Below are positions 9,565-18,415 of a stretch of 64,000 bases of DNA, piece by piece. The stretch spans positions 331,585 through 395,584 of the forward strand of contig NZ_FNRD01000002.1 of the NCBI RefSeq assembly GCF_900107635.1. The letters run 5' to 3'. The DNA comes from Flavobacterium gillisiae. GTDB lineage: Bacteria; Bacteroidota; Bacteroidia; Flavobacteriales; Flavobacteriaceae. Positions within the stretch are counted from its first letter, which is position 1. The number at the start of each line of letters is the position of its first letter. The notes under the pieces were generated by a model. The model was given only the letters and a program-made list of their open reading frames with translations. It searched no databases and had not been told where the DNA came from. A program made the position numbers and the translations under genes.

Positions 9565-10932
9565 ATGACTGCAAATAATATAGGAAGATATTCAAAATAC
9601 ATCAGACCCATTAGTATCCTAGTGGACTTGATGATAATTTCTATATCAGGATTTTATTTGTTTGAATATCAAATCTATAATATTAGTTATTTTATAATCT
9701 ATCTTATAGTCGGTTGGATTGCTGTTGCTGTGTTTATTCATTTTTACGATGTCTATCGTTTTACAGCACCTATTGAAATTTTTTCAAAAATAATCAAGCA
9801 AGGCGTTCTGTTTCTTTTAATTGTCATTGCCTTTTTTCCGTTTTCAAAACAATATGCTTTTAGTGAAAAAACAGTCATATTGTTTATAATTTCCAGTATG
9901 GCAATGGTTTCCATTTCAAAATTCACCTTATTTTATTTTCTAAAAAAATACAGAATAGTGACGGGTAGTAATTTTCGAAATGTCGTTATTATTGGATACA
10001 CTCCAGAAGCAATTCGATTAAAAAAACTTTTTGAAGCTAGAAATGATTTTGGATATCATTTTTTCGGATTTTTTTCGAATAAGAAAGAGAACATAGAAAT
10101 TAAAGGAAAGCTAGAGCAGCTAAAATCCTTTGTTATAGAAAATGAAATCGATGAAATATACTGTTCTTTGAAGGAGGTTTCTAACGCACAGTTGAAAAAA
10201 ATTATCGCTTTCTCAGACGAGAATAAAAAAACAATAAAATTTATTCCAGATTCAAAAGAGATTTTTTCAAAGAACTTACAAATTGATTATTACGATTCCT
10301 TTCCGGTTCTTTCGTTAAAGAAAACAGTATTAAATGACCCTACGATAAAAATATTTAAACGAGTATTTGATATTATTTTTTCGAGTATTGTTATCATAGG
10401 TTTATTGTCTTGGCTGATGCCACTTTTGGCGATTTTGATAAAACTAGAATCAAAAGGGCCAGTATTTTTTAGGCAAGGAAGACCAGGAATCGACGAAAAA
10501 GAGTTTCATTGCTATAAGTTTCGATCCATGAAAATAAATGGAGCAACAGAAACGGAAGCGTCTAAGAACGACCCTCGAGTTACCAGAATAGGAAAGTTAA
10601 TGAGGAAAACCAGTGTAGACGAAATGCCTCAGTTTTTTAACGTACTCCTTGGCGATATGTCTGTTGTTGGACCGCGTCCTCATTTGTGGTCGCAAAATCT
10701 GTCGTACACGGGTAAAATTAAAAAATATCCAATTCGCCATTGTGTGAAACCCGGTATTACCGGTTTAGCGCAGGTCAGTGGATTTAGAGGAGAAATTGAA
10801 AAAGATAGAGACATGATCAACAGAATAAAATTTGATATTTTTTATATCGAAAATTGGTCGTTGATTCTGGATTTGAAAATAATATACCAAACGATGGTAA
10901 ACATATATAAAGGGGAAGAAAAAGCATATTAA
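9565..10932 (+). CDS. Undecaprenyl-phosphate sugar phosphotransferase (initiating enzyme)
   Basis: 455-residue polyprenyl glycosylphosphotransferase of the WcaJ/WbaP type. It has four or five N-terminal helices, a central nucleotide-binding-like domain (about 138-240), then the catalytic domain with one re-entrant helix (about 265-295). Key motifs are FRQGRPG at 302-308, KFRSM at 318-322, TSVDEMPQFFNVLLGDMS at 349-366, VGPRP at 368-372 and PGITGLAQVSG near 398. It starts repeat-unit assembly by moving a hexose-1-phosphate onto undecaprenyl phosphate. Long proteins of this architecture usually use UDP-glucose. One base separates its stop from the next start. Confidence 0.9.
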   Translation: MTANNIGRYSKYIRPISILVDLMIISISGFYLFEYQIYNISYFIIYLIVGWIAVAVFIHFYDVYRFTAPIEIFSKIIKQGVLFLLIVIAFFPFSKQYAFSEKTVILFIISSMAMVSISKFTLFYFLKKYRIVTGSNFRNVVIIGYTPEAIRLKKLFEARNDFGYHFFGFFSNKKENIEIKGKLEQLKSFVIENEIDEIYCSLKEVSNAQLKKIIAFSDENKKTIKFIPDSKEIFSKNLQIDYYDSFPVLSLKKTVLNDPTIKIFKRVFDIIFSSIVIIGLLSWLMPLLAILIKLESKGPVFFRQGRPGIDEKEFHCYKFRSMKINGATETEASKNDPRVTRIGKLMRKTSVDEMPQFFNVLLGDMSVVGPRPHLWSQNLSYTGKIKKYPIRHCVKPGITGLAQVSGFRGEIEKDRDMINRIKFDIFYIENWSLILDLKIIYQTMVNIYKGEEKAY

Positions 10933-10933
10933 T

Positions 10934-11716
10934 ATGGAAACACCCTTAGTATCTATAATAATTCCGTGCTTTAATTCTGAGGAATTTATCACAGAAACCA
11001 TTCAGTCGGTTCAAAACCAAACCTACAACAACTGGGAAATTATCGTGGTTGACGATTGTTCGTCAGACAAGACTGTGGCTCTCATTTTAGAAATGGCTAA
11101 AACGGATAATAGAATTCATTTTTTTCAACTCGCAGAAAATTCAGGCACTGGAGTTGCTAGAAATTTGGGAGTTTATAAAGCTATTGGTAGATACATTTCT
11201 TTTTTGGACGCAGATGATTTATGGAAACCGGAGAAACTTAGAAAGCAAATTGATTTTCTGAAAATCAATAAAATACCATTCACTTTTTCTTTTTATGATT
11301 GTATTAATGAAGAGGGAAAACCATTAGGTAAAAGAGTGGAAGCGCCAGTAAACCTTTCGTACCGACAATTGTTTTTTTGCAATTATATTGGGAATCTGAC
11401 TGGAATATACGATGTCAACTATTTTGGAAAAATTACGATTTCATCTATTCGAAAAAGACAAGATTGGATGCTTTGGCTTACTATTCTTAAAAAAATAAAG
11501 GTAGCGAAACCAGTTCCTGAAAGTTTGGCATATTACCGCGTTAGAAATGACTCTCTTTCGACTTCAAAGTTAGATTTGATTCAATATAATTTTGCTGTTT
11601 ATAGAAAGTTTCACGGTTTTAGTTTTCCTATTGCGGTGGTTTGTATGAAGCTGTTTTTATTTACACAATTGTTAATAAAGCCTAGTTACATCAAGAAAAT
11701 TAAACCATCGATTTAA
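10934..11716 (+). CDS. Glycosyltransferase family 2
   Basis: 260-residue GT-A enzyme. The N-terminus VSIIIPCFNSEEFI and VDDCSSD form the nucleotide-sugar site, and SFLDADDLW holds the metal-binding D-x-D type motif. The C-terminus is short, with one hydrophobic segment that may touch the membrane. It should add a sugar to the lipid-linked repeat unit just after the initiating transferase, one base upstream. Its last 17 bp overlap the convergent CapK-like gene. Confidence 0.88.
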   Translation: METPLVSIIIPCFNSEEFITETIQSVQNQTYNNWEIIVVDDCSSDKTVALILEMAKTDNRIHFFQLAENSGTGVARNLGVYKAIGRYISFLDADDLWKPEKLRKQIDFLKINKIPFTFSFYDCINEEGKPLGKRVEAPVNLSYRQLFFCNYIGNLTGIYDVNYFGKITISSIRKRQDWMLWLTILKKIKVAKPVPESLAYYRVRNDSLSTSKLDLIQYNFAVYRKFHGFSFPIAVVCMKLFLFTQLLIKPSYIKKIKPSI

Positions 11717-13010
11717 ACTGCTTCAATTTCCCCCGTTTGTTTCTTTTTAAAGTGTCTTTTTGGATAAAGCTGAATTTTAAATTTGGTTCTAGATACAAAG
11801 TGATGGCCTCTTCTATTTTTTTAATTTGGGGCTGACTTAAAACAATATCACTTACATACTTAATTATAAAAGTATCGATTGTGGTTTGCTTAATCGTAAA
11901 TTCTTTTACGTTTCCGTCGTCCTCGATAATGCTTTTTGTGATGTAATAAAAGGTTAAACCGGGCGCTTTTTTACCGCTTGGTAAAATTGCAACATCATTG
12001 GTTCGGCCAATTAGTTGCTTCAAAATAGGTTTGTGTACCGTACTTTTTTTATCTAAGATCCCAATATCACCAATATCATAACGAATAAACGGATGGGCTT
12101 TGTTGAACAAAGAAGTAATTACAATTCGGCCTTTTTTCCCGTAGGGGAGAACAGTTCCGTTTTCATCTAGAATTTCCACAAACAAAGTTTCGGCATTGAC
12201 CTGCCATTCTCCTTCGGGATTTTGAAATGCGATTATGTCTAGTTCTGATGCACCATATTCGTTTATAATTGGAATGCCTAGTTGTTTTTCTAGAAGTTTC
12301 TTATCTTCCTCAAAAAGCATTTCAGAGGTAACCATACAGGCTTTTAATGACGGGCAAACGTCTATTAAAATAATGTTTTTTTGTTGTAAAAATTTAGCAA
12401 ACAAAACGATTGAACTAGTATAGCCGTTGATATAATCAAATTTTTTGGTCTTGAAATGGCGTAGGAACTTTTCTAGTACGGGATCAGATAGATCAAATAT
12501 TGGTAAGCGAAACCGTTTGCCTAAAAAATCCTTAATCCGTTCTTTTTGGTACCCCATAAAATCCATTGGAATTCCATAAAAACGAGCTTGATAGGAAGTA
12601 TTTAAATCAACGCCGTACCAGCCAAAACGAAAAGCAGTAGAAGCCCAAAATAAGGCATGACTGAATTTATCTCTGGCAAATACAAAAGGATCCCCACTGG
12701 AGCCTGATGTTTTATTTACGTAGACGTTTTTAATAGAAAAACCGTTTGAAAGTCGCTCAGTTAATGGTTTCTGTAGATTTTGTTTGTTTAAAATAGGTAG
12801 TTCGGTCCAATTGTTAAACGATTTTGTACCCACTAGCTCCTGATAGAAAGGATTGTTATTTAAATGGAAGGCAACAATCTCTTTTTTTTTACTTTCAATA
12901 AAACGCTCTTTTTCGCTTATAGTAAAAGCGGTAATTTTTTGCAATTCAGCTTTAGCCTCCTGAATTGGATAGCCATTAAATTGAAGTGATAAGTCAAAAA
13001 GAGGAAGCAT
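11700..13010 (-). CDS. CapK/PaaK-like adenylate-forming enzyme
   Basis: 436-residue member of the phenylacetate-CoA ligase/CapK branch of the adenylate-forming superfamily. Visible features are the P-loop-like TSGSSGDP around residue 100, NEYGASE (motif A5-like) near 250, and RYDIGD with GRTND (A7/A8-like) near 310-335. CapK-type proteins occur in capsule loci, where they are thought to activate an acyl or amino acid for polymer decoration; the substrate is unknown. The frame also contains a TTG at 13031, but the ATG at 13010 is preferred. It overlaps the convergent GT2 gene by 17 bp. Confidence 0.8.
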   Translation of the reverse strand: MLPLFDLSLQFNGYPIQEAKAELQKITAFTISEKERFIESKKKEIVAFHLNNNPFYQELVGTKSFNNWTELPILNKQNLQKPLTERLSNGFSIKNVYVNKTSGSSGDPFVFARDKFSHALFWASTAFRFGWYGVDLNTSYQARFYGIPMDFMGYQKERIKDFLGKRFRLPIFDLSDPVLEKFLRHFKTKKFDYINGYTSSIVLFAKFLQQKNIILIDVCPSLKACMVTSEMLFEEDKKLLEKQLGIPIINEYGASELDIIAFQNPEGEWQVNAETLFVEILDENGTVLPYGKKGRIVITSLFNKAHPFIRYDIGDIGILDKKSTVHKPILKQLIGRTNDVAILPSGKKAPGLTFYYITKSIIEDDGNVKEFTIKQTTIDTFIIKYVSDIVLSQPQIKKIEEAITLYLEPNLKFSFIQKDTLKRNKRGKLKQFKSMV

Positions 13011-13110
13011 TTTCAGTTTTTGTTTATTCAAAAATAATGTATAAGAATAACTAATTGGGAAGAACCAACAACTTTTTAGAAATTAATTATTTTTTACGTT
13101 CAAAAGCAAT

Positions 13111-13118
13111 TATTTTTG
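13111..13118 (+). promoter_or_regulatory. Predicted -7 element before purD
   Basis: The octamer TATTTTTG fits the Bacteroidota -7 consensus TAnnTTTG exactly and lies 45 bp before the purD start. No good -33 TTTG is visible at the usual spacing, so this is moderate support. Confidence 0.4.
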
Positions 13119-13162
13119 CAGCATCCTCCAAAAGGTGGATAAGCAACTAAACTACACAACAT

Positions 13163-14437
13163 ATGACTATTTTACTTTTAGGTTCAGGCGGAAGAGAACA
13201 TGCATTTGCATGGAAAATGATTCAAAGTCCACTTTGCGACAAACTTTTTGTTGCGCCGGGTAATGCTGGAACCGCTGCAATAGCAACGAATGTCAATGTT
13301 AGTATAACTGATTTTGATGCTATAAAAACGTTTGTACTTGCTGAAAAGGTGGAAATGGTTGTAGTAGGTCCTGAAGATCCTTTGGTAAAAGGAATCTATG
13401 ACTTTTTTCTAAACGATGAAAAACTAAGTCATATCCCGGTTATTGGTCCATCTAAAATAGGAGCCCAACTGGAAGGGAGTAAAGAATTTGCGAAAGAATT
13501 TTTAGTTAAACACAATATACCCACTGCTGCTTACGACAGTTTTACTGCTGAGACAGTGGAAAAAGGATGTGATTTTCTAGCTACATTAAAACCTCCTTAC
13601 GTGCTGAAAGCAGATGGATTAGCGGCAGGAAAAGGCGTTTTGATTATTCATGATTTGGCGGAAGCTAAAGAAGAATTAAGAAACATGTTAGTTCATCAAA
13701 AATTTGGTGCTGCTAGTTCAAAAGTAGTGATTGAAGAATTCCTTGACGGTATAGAATTGAGTTGTTTTGTTCTTACAGACGGAAAAAATTATAAAATACT
13801 TCCAACAGCCAAGGATTACAAACGTATTGGTGAAGGCGACACTGGATTGAATACGGGCGGAATGGGAGCTGTTTCTCCAGTTCCTTATGTTGATGCTGTT
13901 TTAATGGAAAAAATAGAAACGCGCATCGTTAAACCTACAATTGAAGGATTTCAGAAAGATGGTATTCCGTACAAAGGTTTTGTATTCATTGGATTGATTA
14001 ATGTGAATAACGAACCTATTGTTATTGAATACAATGTAAGAATGGGAGATCCGGAAACGGAAGTGGTTGTTCCAAGATTAAAAACAGATTTAGTAGAATT
14101 GTTTTTGGCTGTAGCCAATGAAAAACTGGACGAAATTACGCTAGAAATCGACGAGAGAAGTGCGACTACGGTTATGCTTGTATCTGGAGGTTATCCTGAA
14201 GATTATGAAAAAGGGAAAATTATCTCTGGGTTAGAAAAAATTACAGATTCCATTGTTTTTCACGCTGGTACAAAATTAGATAACGACACTGTTGTTACTA
14301 ATGGAGGAAGGGTGTTAGCAATAACATCTTATGGGAATGACTTTCAAGAGGCCATAAAAAAATCTTATCAAAATATAGACAAGCTACATTTTGATAAGAT
14401 GAATTTTAGAAAAGATATCGGTAACGATCTTTTATAA
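13163..14437 (+). CDS. purD: Phosphoribosylamine-glycine ligase
   Basis: 424-residue ATP-grasp enzyme that joins 5-phosphoribosylamine and glycine to give GAR, the second step of purine synthesis. The N-terminal LLLGSGGREHAFAWK is the PurD signature, with GPEDPLVKGI near 72-81. The ATP-grasp core carries LKADGLAAGKGV around 147-158 and EYNVRMGDPETE around 292-303. Length and domain order are normal. It is monocistronic here; a GC-containing hairpin follows the stop and separates it from the convergent small membrane gene. Confidence 0.97.
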   Translation: MTILLLGSGGREHAFAWKMIQSPLCDKLFVAPGNAGTAAIATNVNVSITDFDAIKTFVLAEKVEMVVVGPEDPLVKGIYDFFLNDEKLSHIPVIGPSKIGAQLEGSKEFAKEFLVKHNIPTAAYDSFTAETVEKGCDFLATLKPPYVLKADGLAAGKGVLIIHDLAEAKEELRNMLVHQKFGAASSKVVIEEFLDGIELSCFVLTDGKNYKILPTAKDYKRIGEGDTGLNTGGMGAVSPVPYVDAVLMEKIETRIVKPTIEGFQKDGIPYKGFVFIGLINVNNEPIVIEYNVRMGDPETEVVVPRLKTDLVELFLAVANEKLDEITLEIDERSATTVMLVSGGYPEDYEKGKIISGLEKITDSIVFHAGTKLDNDTVVTNGGRVLAITSYGNDFQEAIKKSYQNIDKLHFDKMNFRKDIGNDLL

Positions 14438-14452
14438 ATAGTAAGTATGCTA

Positions 14453-14485
14453 CTTAACCCTAAATTTTATTTGGGGTTAGGTCGT
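14453..14485. terminator. Terminator hairpin between purD and the convergent small membrane gene
   Basis: Arms at 14455-14464 and 14470-14479 pair over ten positions (one G-T wobble), with a five-base loop and a T-rich tail. It lies between two convergent stops and can serve both strands. Confidence 0.65.
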
Positions 14486-14486
14486 T

Positions 14487-14717
14487 TTATTTAAAAAAAG
14501 AGTGCGCAGTAGTATCTTGTTTTTCAGTTCCAGCCTCATCGAAAATTCTTAGTTGCTTAATCCAGTATACCATTGCAGCTGCACAAATAATCATGAAAAT
14601 CCAGTTGATTGTATTGGCAACAAACCATGAGCTAAGTTCTAGTGAACGTAAAAAATCTAAGGGAGCAAATAATATATTTACAAATAGGTATTGAATTCCT
14701 TCAAAAAATGCTTTCAT
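14487..14717 (-). CDS. Small membrane protein, DUF6341-type
   Basis: 76 residues starting MKAFFEGIQYLF, with a central membrane segment at about 35-53 and a polar tail. I recognise it as a short family restricted to flavobacteria, found next to purD and a DUF6427-like gene. The function is unknown. It diverges from the next membrane gene across a 144-bp spacer. The track length matches what I recall of the family, so it is probably intact. Confidence 0.65.
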   Translation of the reverse strand: MKAFFEGIQYLFVNILFAPLDFLRSLELSSWFVANTINWIFMIICAAAMVYWIKQLRIFDEAGTEKQDTTAHSFFK

Positions 14718-14861
14718 ATCGTTTAAATTATGTTGTTGTTCTTTTTAATTTCCCAGAAGTAAAAAACGCTTTTGTTAAGAATCTTTTTCAACTTGGGGGT
14801 TTCCTTTTTAAACAAGTATTATATTTACAGTTTTAAAGTCACAAAAGTATAAAATATCCTT

Positions 14862-15791
14862 ATGATTACAAGTCTTTTTAAAAAATCTACACCATTAAAT
14901 TTTTCTCTGGTTGTAATTTTAATACTGAGTTTTTTTTCAATATATCAAATTCAGGATTTGGTCTGGACAGATTCCACTATATTGATTCTTCAAAAAGTGG
15001 GGATTTTACTTGTTTTATTAGGCTCTATTTTCCTGACAAATTTCATTTCGACAAAGAACGGATTGAGTAAAGACAGTAGTTACACGATCTTTTTCTATTT
15101 TCTATTTTTAATTTTCTTCCCTTCGGTTTTAGACAACATTAATTTAGTTTTTGCCAATTTCTTTATCCTTTTAGCCCTGCGAAGATTACTTTCCCTTCAG
15201 TCACTAAAAGCGTCCAAAGAAAAAATATTTGATGCCTCCTTATGGATTTTTGTAGCCGCTTTATTTCATTTTTGGTGTATTCTCTATTTAGTTTTGGTGT
15301 TTATTTCGATAATTTTCCATGTTTCAAGAGACTATAGAAATTGGATATTGCCCATTATTGCCTTTTTTGCAGTAGGAACTCTTTTTGCACTTAGTTCGAT
15401 ACTTTTTGACATCAGCGCATTAGAATATATCAATAGCAGCGTTAAAACCAGTTTTAAAATAAATTATTTTACTAATAATTATCAAAACGGTGCTTTGTCA
15501 ATCTATGCGACAGTGGCTTTGTTTTTTGTTGTTTCGATGTTTGCGACGCTATCTAGTAGATTATCAATAACGCATTCTTCTTTCAAAAAAATCATCGCTT
15601 CCTTTTTTATTGGCGTAGTGATTTTCTTGGTTTCTTCAAATAAAAGCAATGATTTACTGATATTTACAATTGCTCCTTTGGCTATAATGGCAACAAACCA
15701 TATCGAAATGCCTCAGTTAAAATTGAAACAAGAAATGGTTTTGGTTGTTCTTATAGCCTGCAGCTTTTTTGCTTTTTTCTCTCAGTTATAA
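14862..15791 (+). CDS. Polytopic membrane protein, DUF6427-type
   Basis: 309 residues with about eight to ten membrane segments and little polar sequence. It begins MITSLFKKSTPLNFSLV, typical of the flavobacterial DUF6427 family found between purD and upp. No catalytic motif is visible and the function is unknown. Its last 6 bp overlap the convergent upp gene, a conserved tight arrangement. Confidence 0.65.
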   Translation: MITSLFKKSTPLNFSLVVILILSFFSIYQIQDLVWTDSTILILQKVGILLVLLGSIFLTNFISTKNGLSKDSSYTIFFYFLFLIFFPSVLDNINLVFANFFILLALRRLLSLQSLKASKEKIFDASLWIFVAALFHFWCILYLVLVFISIIFHVSRDYRNWILPIIAFFAVGTLFALSSILFDISALEYINSSVKTSFKINYFTNNYQNGALSIYATVALFFVVSMFATLSSRLSITHSSFKKIIASFFIGVVIFLVSSNKSNDLLIFTIAPLAIMATNHIEMPQLKLKQEMVLVVLIACSFFAFFSQL

Positions 15792-16439
15792 TTTAGTTCC
15801 ATAAGATAAGTCTCCTGCGTCACCTAGTCCAGGAACAATATAACTATGCTCGTTTAGTTTCTCGTCTAAAGAGGCTACCCATAAATGACAAGTGTCCGGT
15901 AAGTGTTGTTCCAGGTAAGCTATTCCCTCAGGTGCAGCAATTACAACGGCAATATGAATTTCTTTTGCTTCTCCTCTTTCCATTAAGCGGTTAAAGACTG
16001 CCACGATCGATTGTCCGGTGGCAAGCATAGGATCTACTAGTAATAAATATTTCCCATTAAAATCTGCGATAGCCTGGTATTCTACAAGAATATCAAAGTA
16101 ATCATCGTTGTTTGGATGGTGTCTTGATGCAGAAATAAAACCATTTTCAGCCGAATCGAAATAATTTAAAAAACCCGTGTGCATTGGGAATCCGGCACGT
16201 AAAATAGAACAGATTACTAATTGATCGGAAATCTCAGTGGTCTTTTTGATGCCTAGTGGAGTTTGGATTTCGACTGCTTTATAATGCAAATCTTTACTCA
16301 ATTCATACGCCATTATTTCTCCTATTCGCTCAATATTTCTTCTAAAACGCATGCTGTCATTATGTATATTTACATTTCTGATTTGTCCCAAAAAATGATT
16401 AAGAACGCTATTGTTTTCCGATAGATTGTGAATTTGCAT
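15786..16439 (-). CDS. upp: Uracil phosphoribosyltransferase
   Basis: 217-residue type I phosphoribosyltransferase that makes UMP from uracil and PRPP (pyrimidine salvage). It has the PRPP-binding motif LLVDPMLATGQS around 147-158 and the uracil-binding C-terminal PGLGDAGDLSYGT. The frame could be extended 12 codons upstream to 16475, but the ATG at 16439 (MQIHNLSENNSVLN) gives the family-normal N-terminus and length. Confidence 0.95.
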   Translation of the reverse strand: MQIHNLSENNSVLNHFLGQIRNVNIHNDSMRFRRNIERIGEIMAYELSKDLHYKAVEIQTPLGIKKTTEISDQLVICSILRAGFPMHTGFLNYFDSAENGFISASRHHPNNDDYFDILVEYQAIADFNGKYLLLVDPMLATGQSIVAVFNRLMERGEAKEIHIAVVIAAPEGIAYLEQHLPDTCHLWVASLDEKLNEHSYIVPGLGDAGDLSYGTKL

Positions 16440-16545
16440 GATTTGTTTAATTAACATTTTTAGTTCCCAAATCAAATTTTAATGCTGATTTTTGGGTTCT
16501 AGATTAGATTTGTGATTTGTAATTTTTTTATAAAAGTATAAAAAG

Positions 16546-16553
16546 TATCTTTG
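16546..16553 (+). promoter_or_regulatory. Predicted -7 element before the DUF4254 gene
   Basis: TATCTTTG matches TAnnTTTG exactly and lies 20 bp before the ATG, giving a very short leader. A TTTG at 16516-16519 is a possible -33 element, but its 26-bp spacing is longer than usual. Confidence 0.5.
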
Positions 16554-16573
16554 TAACTATAAAATATAAAAAT

Positions 16574-17179
16574 ATGTTTTCAAAATTAGCGTACTCCGTA
16601 TTCGAACAAAGCATCAAAGATTATCATCAATTTGATAATGTAGATCAGCCTATAAATAACCCTTTTCCTAAAGAGCAATTTGAACATTTATTGTATCTAA
16701 AAAACTGGATTGACACAGTTCAATGGCATTTTGAAGATATCATTAGGGATCCAAATATTGACCCTGTTGCTGCTTTGACGTTGAAAAGAAGAATTGACGC
16801 TTCTAATCAGGAACGTACTGATATGGTAGAATATATTGATGGTTATTTTTTACAAAAATATAGCGATGTAAAAGCAAAAGATAATGCAAAAATCAACTCA
16901 GAAAGTCCAGCTTGGGCTTTTGACAGATTGTCAATTTTAGCATTGAAAATTTATCATATGAATGAAGAAGCGACTCGTGCAGAAGCGTCTCAAGATCATA
17001 GAGATAAATGTCAGACGAAATTAAATATCCTGTTAGAACAAAGAACTGACTTGTCTACTGCAATTGATGATTTATTAGTTGACATCTCTAGTGGAGATAA
17101 ATTCATGAAGGTGTACAAGCAAATGAAAATGTACAATGATGACGAGTTAAATCCTGTTTTGTACCAAGGAAAAAAATAG
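16574..17179 (+). CDS. DUF4254 protein
   Basis: 201-residue soluble, mostly helical protein, recognised as the DUF4254 family of Bacteroidota from the N-terminus FSKLAYSVFEQSIKDYH and the SPAWAFDRLSILALKIYHM segment. Its function is not established. In this group it is regularly followed by a GT9 gene, here starting at the base after its stop, which suggests a shared role in lipopolysaccharide or cell-envelope glycan assembly. Confidence 0.85.
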   Translation: MFSKLAYSVFEQSIKDYHQFDNVDQPINNPFPKEQFEHLLYLKNWIDTVQWHFEDIIRDPNIDPVAALTLKRRIDASNQERTDMVEYIDGYFLQKYSDVKAKDNAKINSESPAWAFDRLSILALKIYHMNEEATRAEASQDHRDKCQTKLNILLEQRTDLSTAIDDLLVDISSGDKFMKVYKQMKMYNDDELNPVLYQGKK

Positions 17180-18226
17180 TTGACAAGTACTAATTTGTCA
17201 AATAAAATAAAGCATATAGCCGTCATGAGACTTTCCGCAATGGGAGATGTCGCCATGACGGTTCCTGTTTTAAGGGCTTTTGTAAATCAATATCCTGATG
17301 TTAAGCTAACGGTCATATCCCGTCCTTTTTTCAAACCTTTTTTTCAAGAAATACCAAACCTTTCTTTTTTTGATTTCGATGAAAAAGAACGGCATAAAGG
17401 AACCGTAGGCTTGTTTCGCTTATTTGAAGATGTGAAAAAATTAGATATCGATGCTTTCGCCGATTTGCATAACGTTTTACGTTCTAAAGTTGTTAGGACA
17501 TTATTTGCCCTAAGCGGAAAAAAAACCGCGTATACGGACAAGGGACGTGAAGGTAAAAAAACATTAACTCGTGCCGAAAATAAAATCTTCCAGCCTTTAC
17601 CCACGGTGTTTGAAAGACATACAAAAGTGTTTGAAGAACTCGGTTTTCCGATAGATTTGTCAAACCCGATATTTCCCAAAAAAGCCAATTTAGATAAAGA
17701 AACAGTAAATCTTATTGGAACAGATAATAAAAAATTAATTGGAATCGCTCCCTTTGCACAATACGATTCTAAAGTGTATCCCTTGGATTTAATGCAAGAA
17801 GTTATCCGTCAATTGGCTGATAATCCAAATTATAAAGTTCTGCTTTTTGGAGGAGGAAAGAAAGAAGTGGAAATCTTAGCTTCTCTTTCAGACTCAAAAG
17901 ACAATGTAATTAACATGGCAGGCAAAATCAAATTTCAGCAGGAGTTACAACTTATAAGTACTCTTGATGTAATGCTTTCTATGGATTCTGGAAATGCCCA
18001 TATTGCAGCAATGCTGGGAGTAAAAGTCATTACACTTTGGGGTGCTACGCATCCGTATGCTGGATTTGTTCCTTTTAATCAATCATTATCGAATTCTTTA
18101 GTTTCTGATAGGGAAAAGTACCCTATGTTGCCAACATCCGTATATGGCAATAAAAAAGTGGAAGGTTATGAAGATGCTATGCGAACGATTGAGGTTACTG
18201 CTGTAGTAAATATTTTAAGTAAGTAA
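17180..18226 (+). CDS. Glycosyltransferase family 9 (heptosyltransferase-like)
   Basis: 348-residue GT-B enzyme of the GT9 family, which builds LPS inner core from ADP-heptose or related donors. Motifs are MRLSAMGDVAMTVPVLRAF near the N-terminus, GIAPFAQYDSKVYPLDLM around 190-207 (donor site) and SMDSGNAHIAAMLGVKVITLWG around 272-293, the GT9 hallmark. The frame opens with TTG at 17180, immediately after the DUF4254 stop; the first ATG, at 17225, would cut into the first strand, so TTG is the likely start. The two genes form a coupled operon. Confidence 0.85.
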   Translation: MTSTNLSNKIKHIAVMRLSAMGDVAMTVPVLRAFVNQYPDVKLTVISRPFFKPFFQEIPNLSFFDFDEKERHKGTVGLFRLFEDVKKLDIDAFADLHNVLRSKVVRTLFALSGKKTAYTDKGREGKKTLTRAENKIFQPLPTVFERHTKVFEELGFPIDLSNPIFPKKANLDKETVNLIGTDNKKLIGIAPFAQYDSKVYPLDLMQEVIRQLADNPNYKVLLFGGGKKEVEILASLSDSKDNVINMAGKIKFQQELQLISTLDVMLSMDSGNAHIAAMLGVKVITLWGATHPYAGFVPFNQSLSNSLVSDREKYPMLPTSVYGNKKVEGYEDAMRTIEVTAVVNILSK

Positions 18227-18299
18227 CATCATATTTTTAGCTTCCTTTTTTTTGAAAGAATAATTTTAGCAGTTATTTAACGTTTAGGCCTAGCTATAT

Positions 18300-18348
18300 T
18301 AGTATTAATAATACTACTTTTATTTTGTGTAAGTTAGTTCTTACGCAA
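18300..18348. promoter_or_regulatory. Two dyad elements upstream of the outer-membrane barrel gene
   Basis: An exact 7-bp inverted repeat (18300-18306 and 18310-18316) is followed by a second dyad with 9-bp arms (18325-18333 and 18340-18348, one wobble pair). Both precede the TonB-type gene by 70-115 bp. They could be operators or an upstream terminator; there is no T-run after the second. Confidence 0.3.
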
Positions 18349-18415
18349 GAAATTAAGTCGGTATTTAAATTGCCATAATATATCTAAAGGAGCGTACTAC
18401 AAACAAAAACTATTT

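Noticed and set aside
16440..16475. Upstream start of upp at 16475
   Set aside because: Adds 12 residues not found in the family; the ATG at 16439 gives the standard 217-residue protein.
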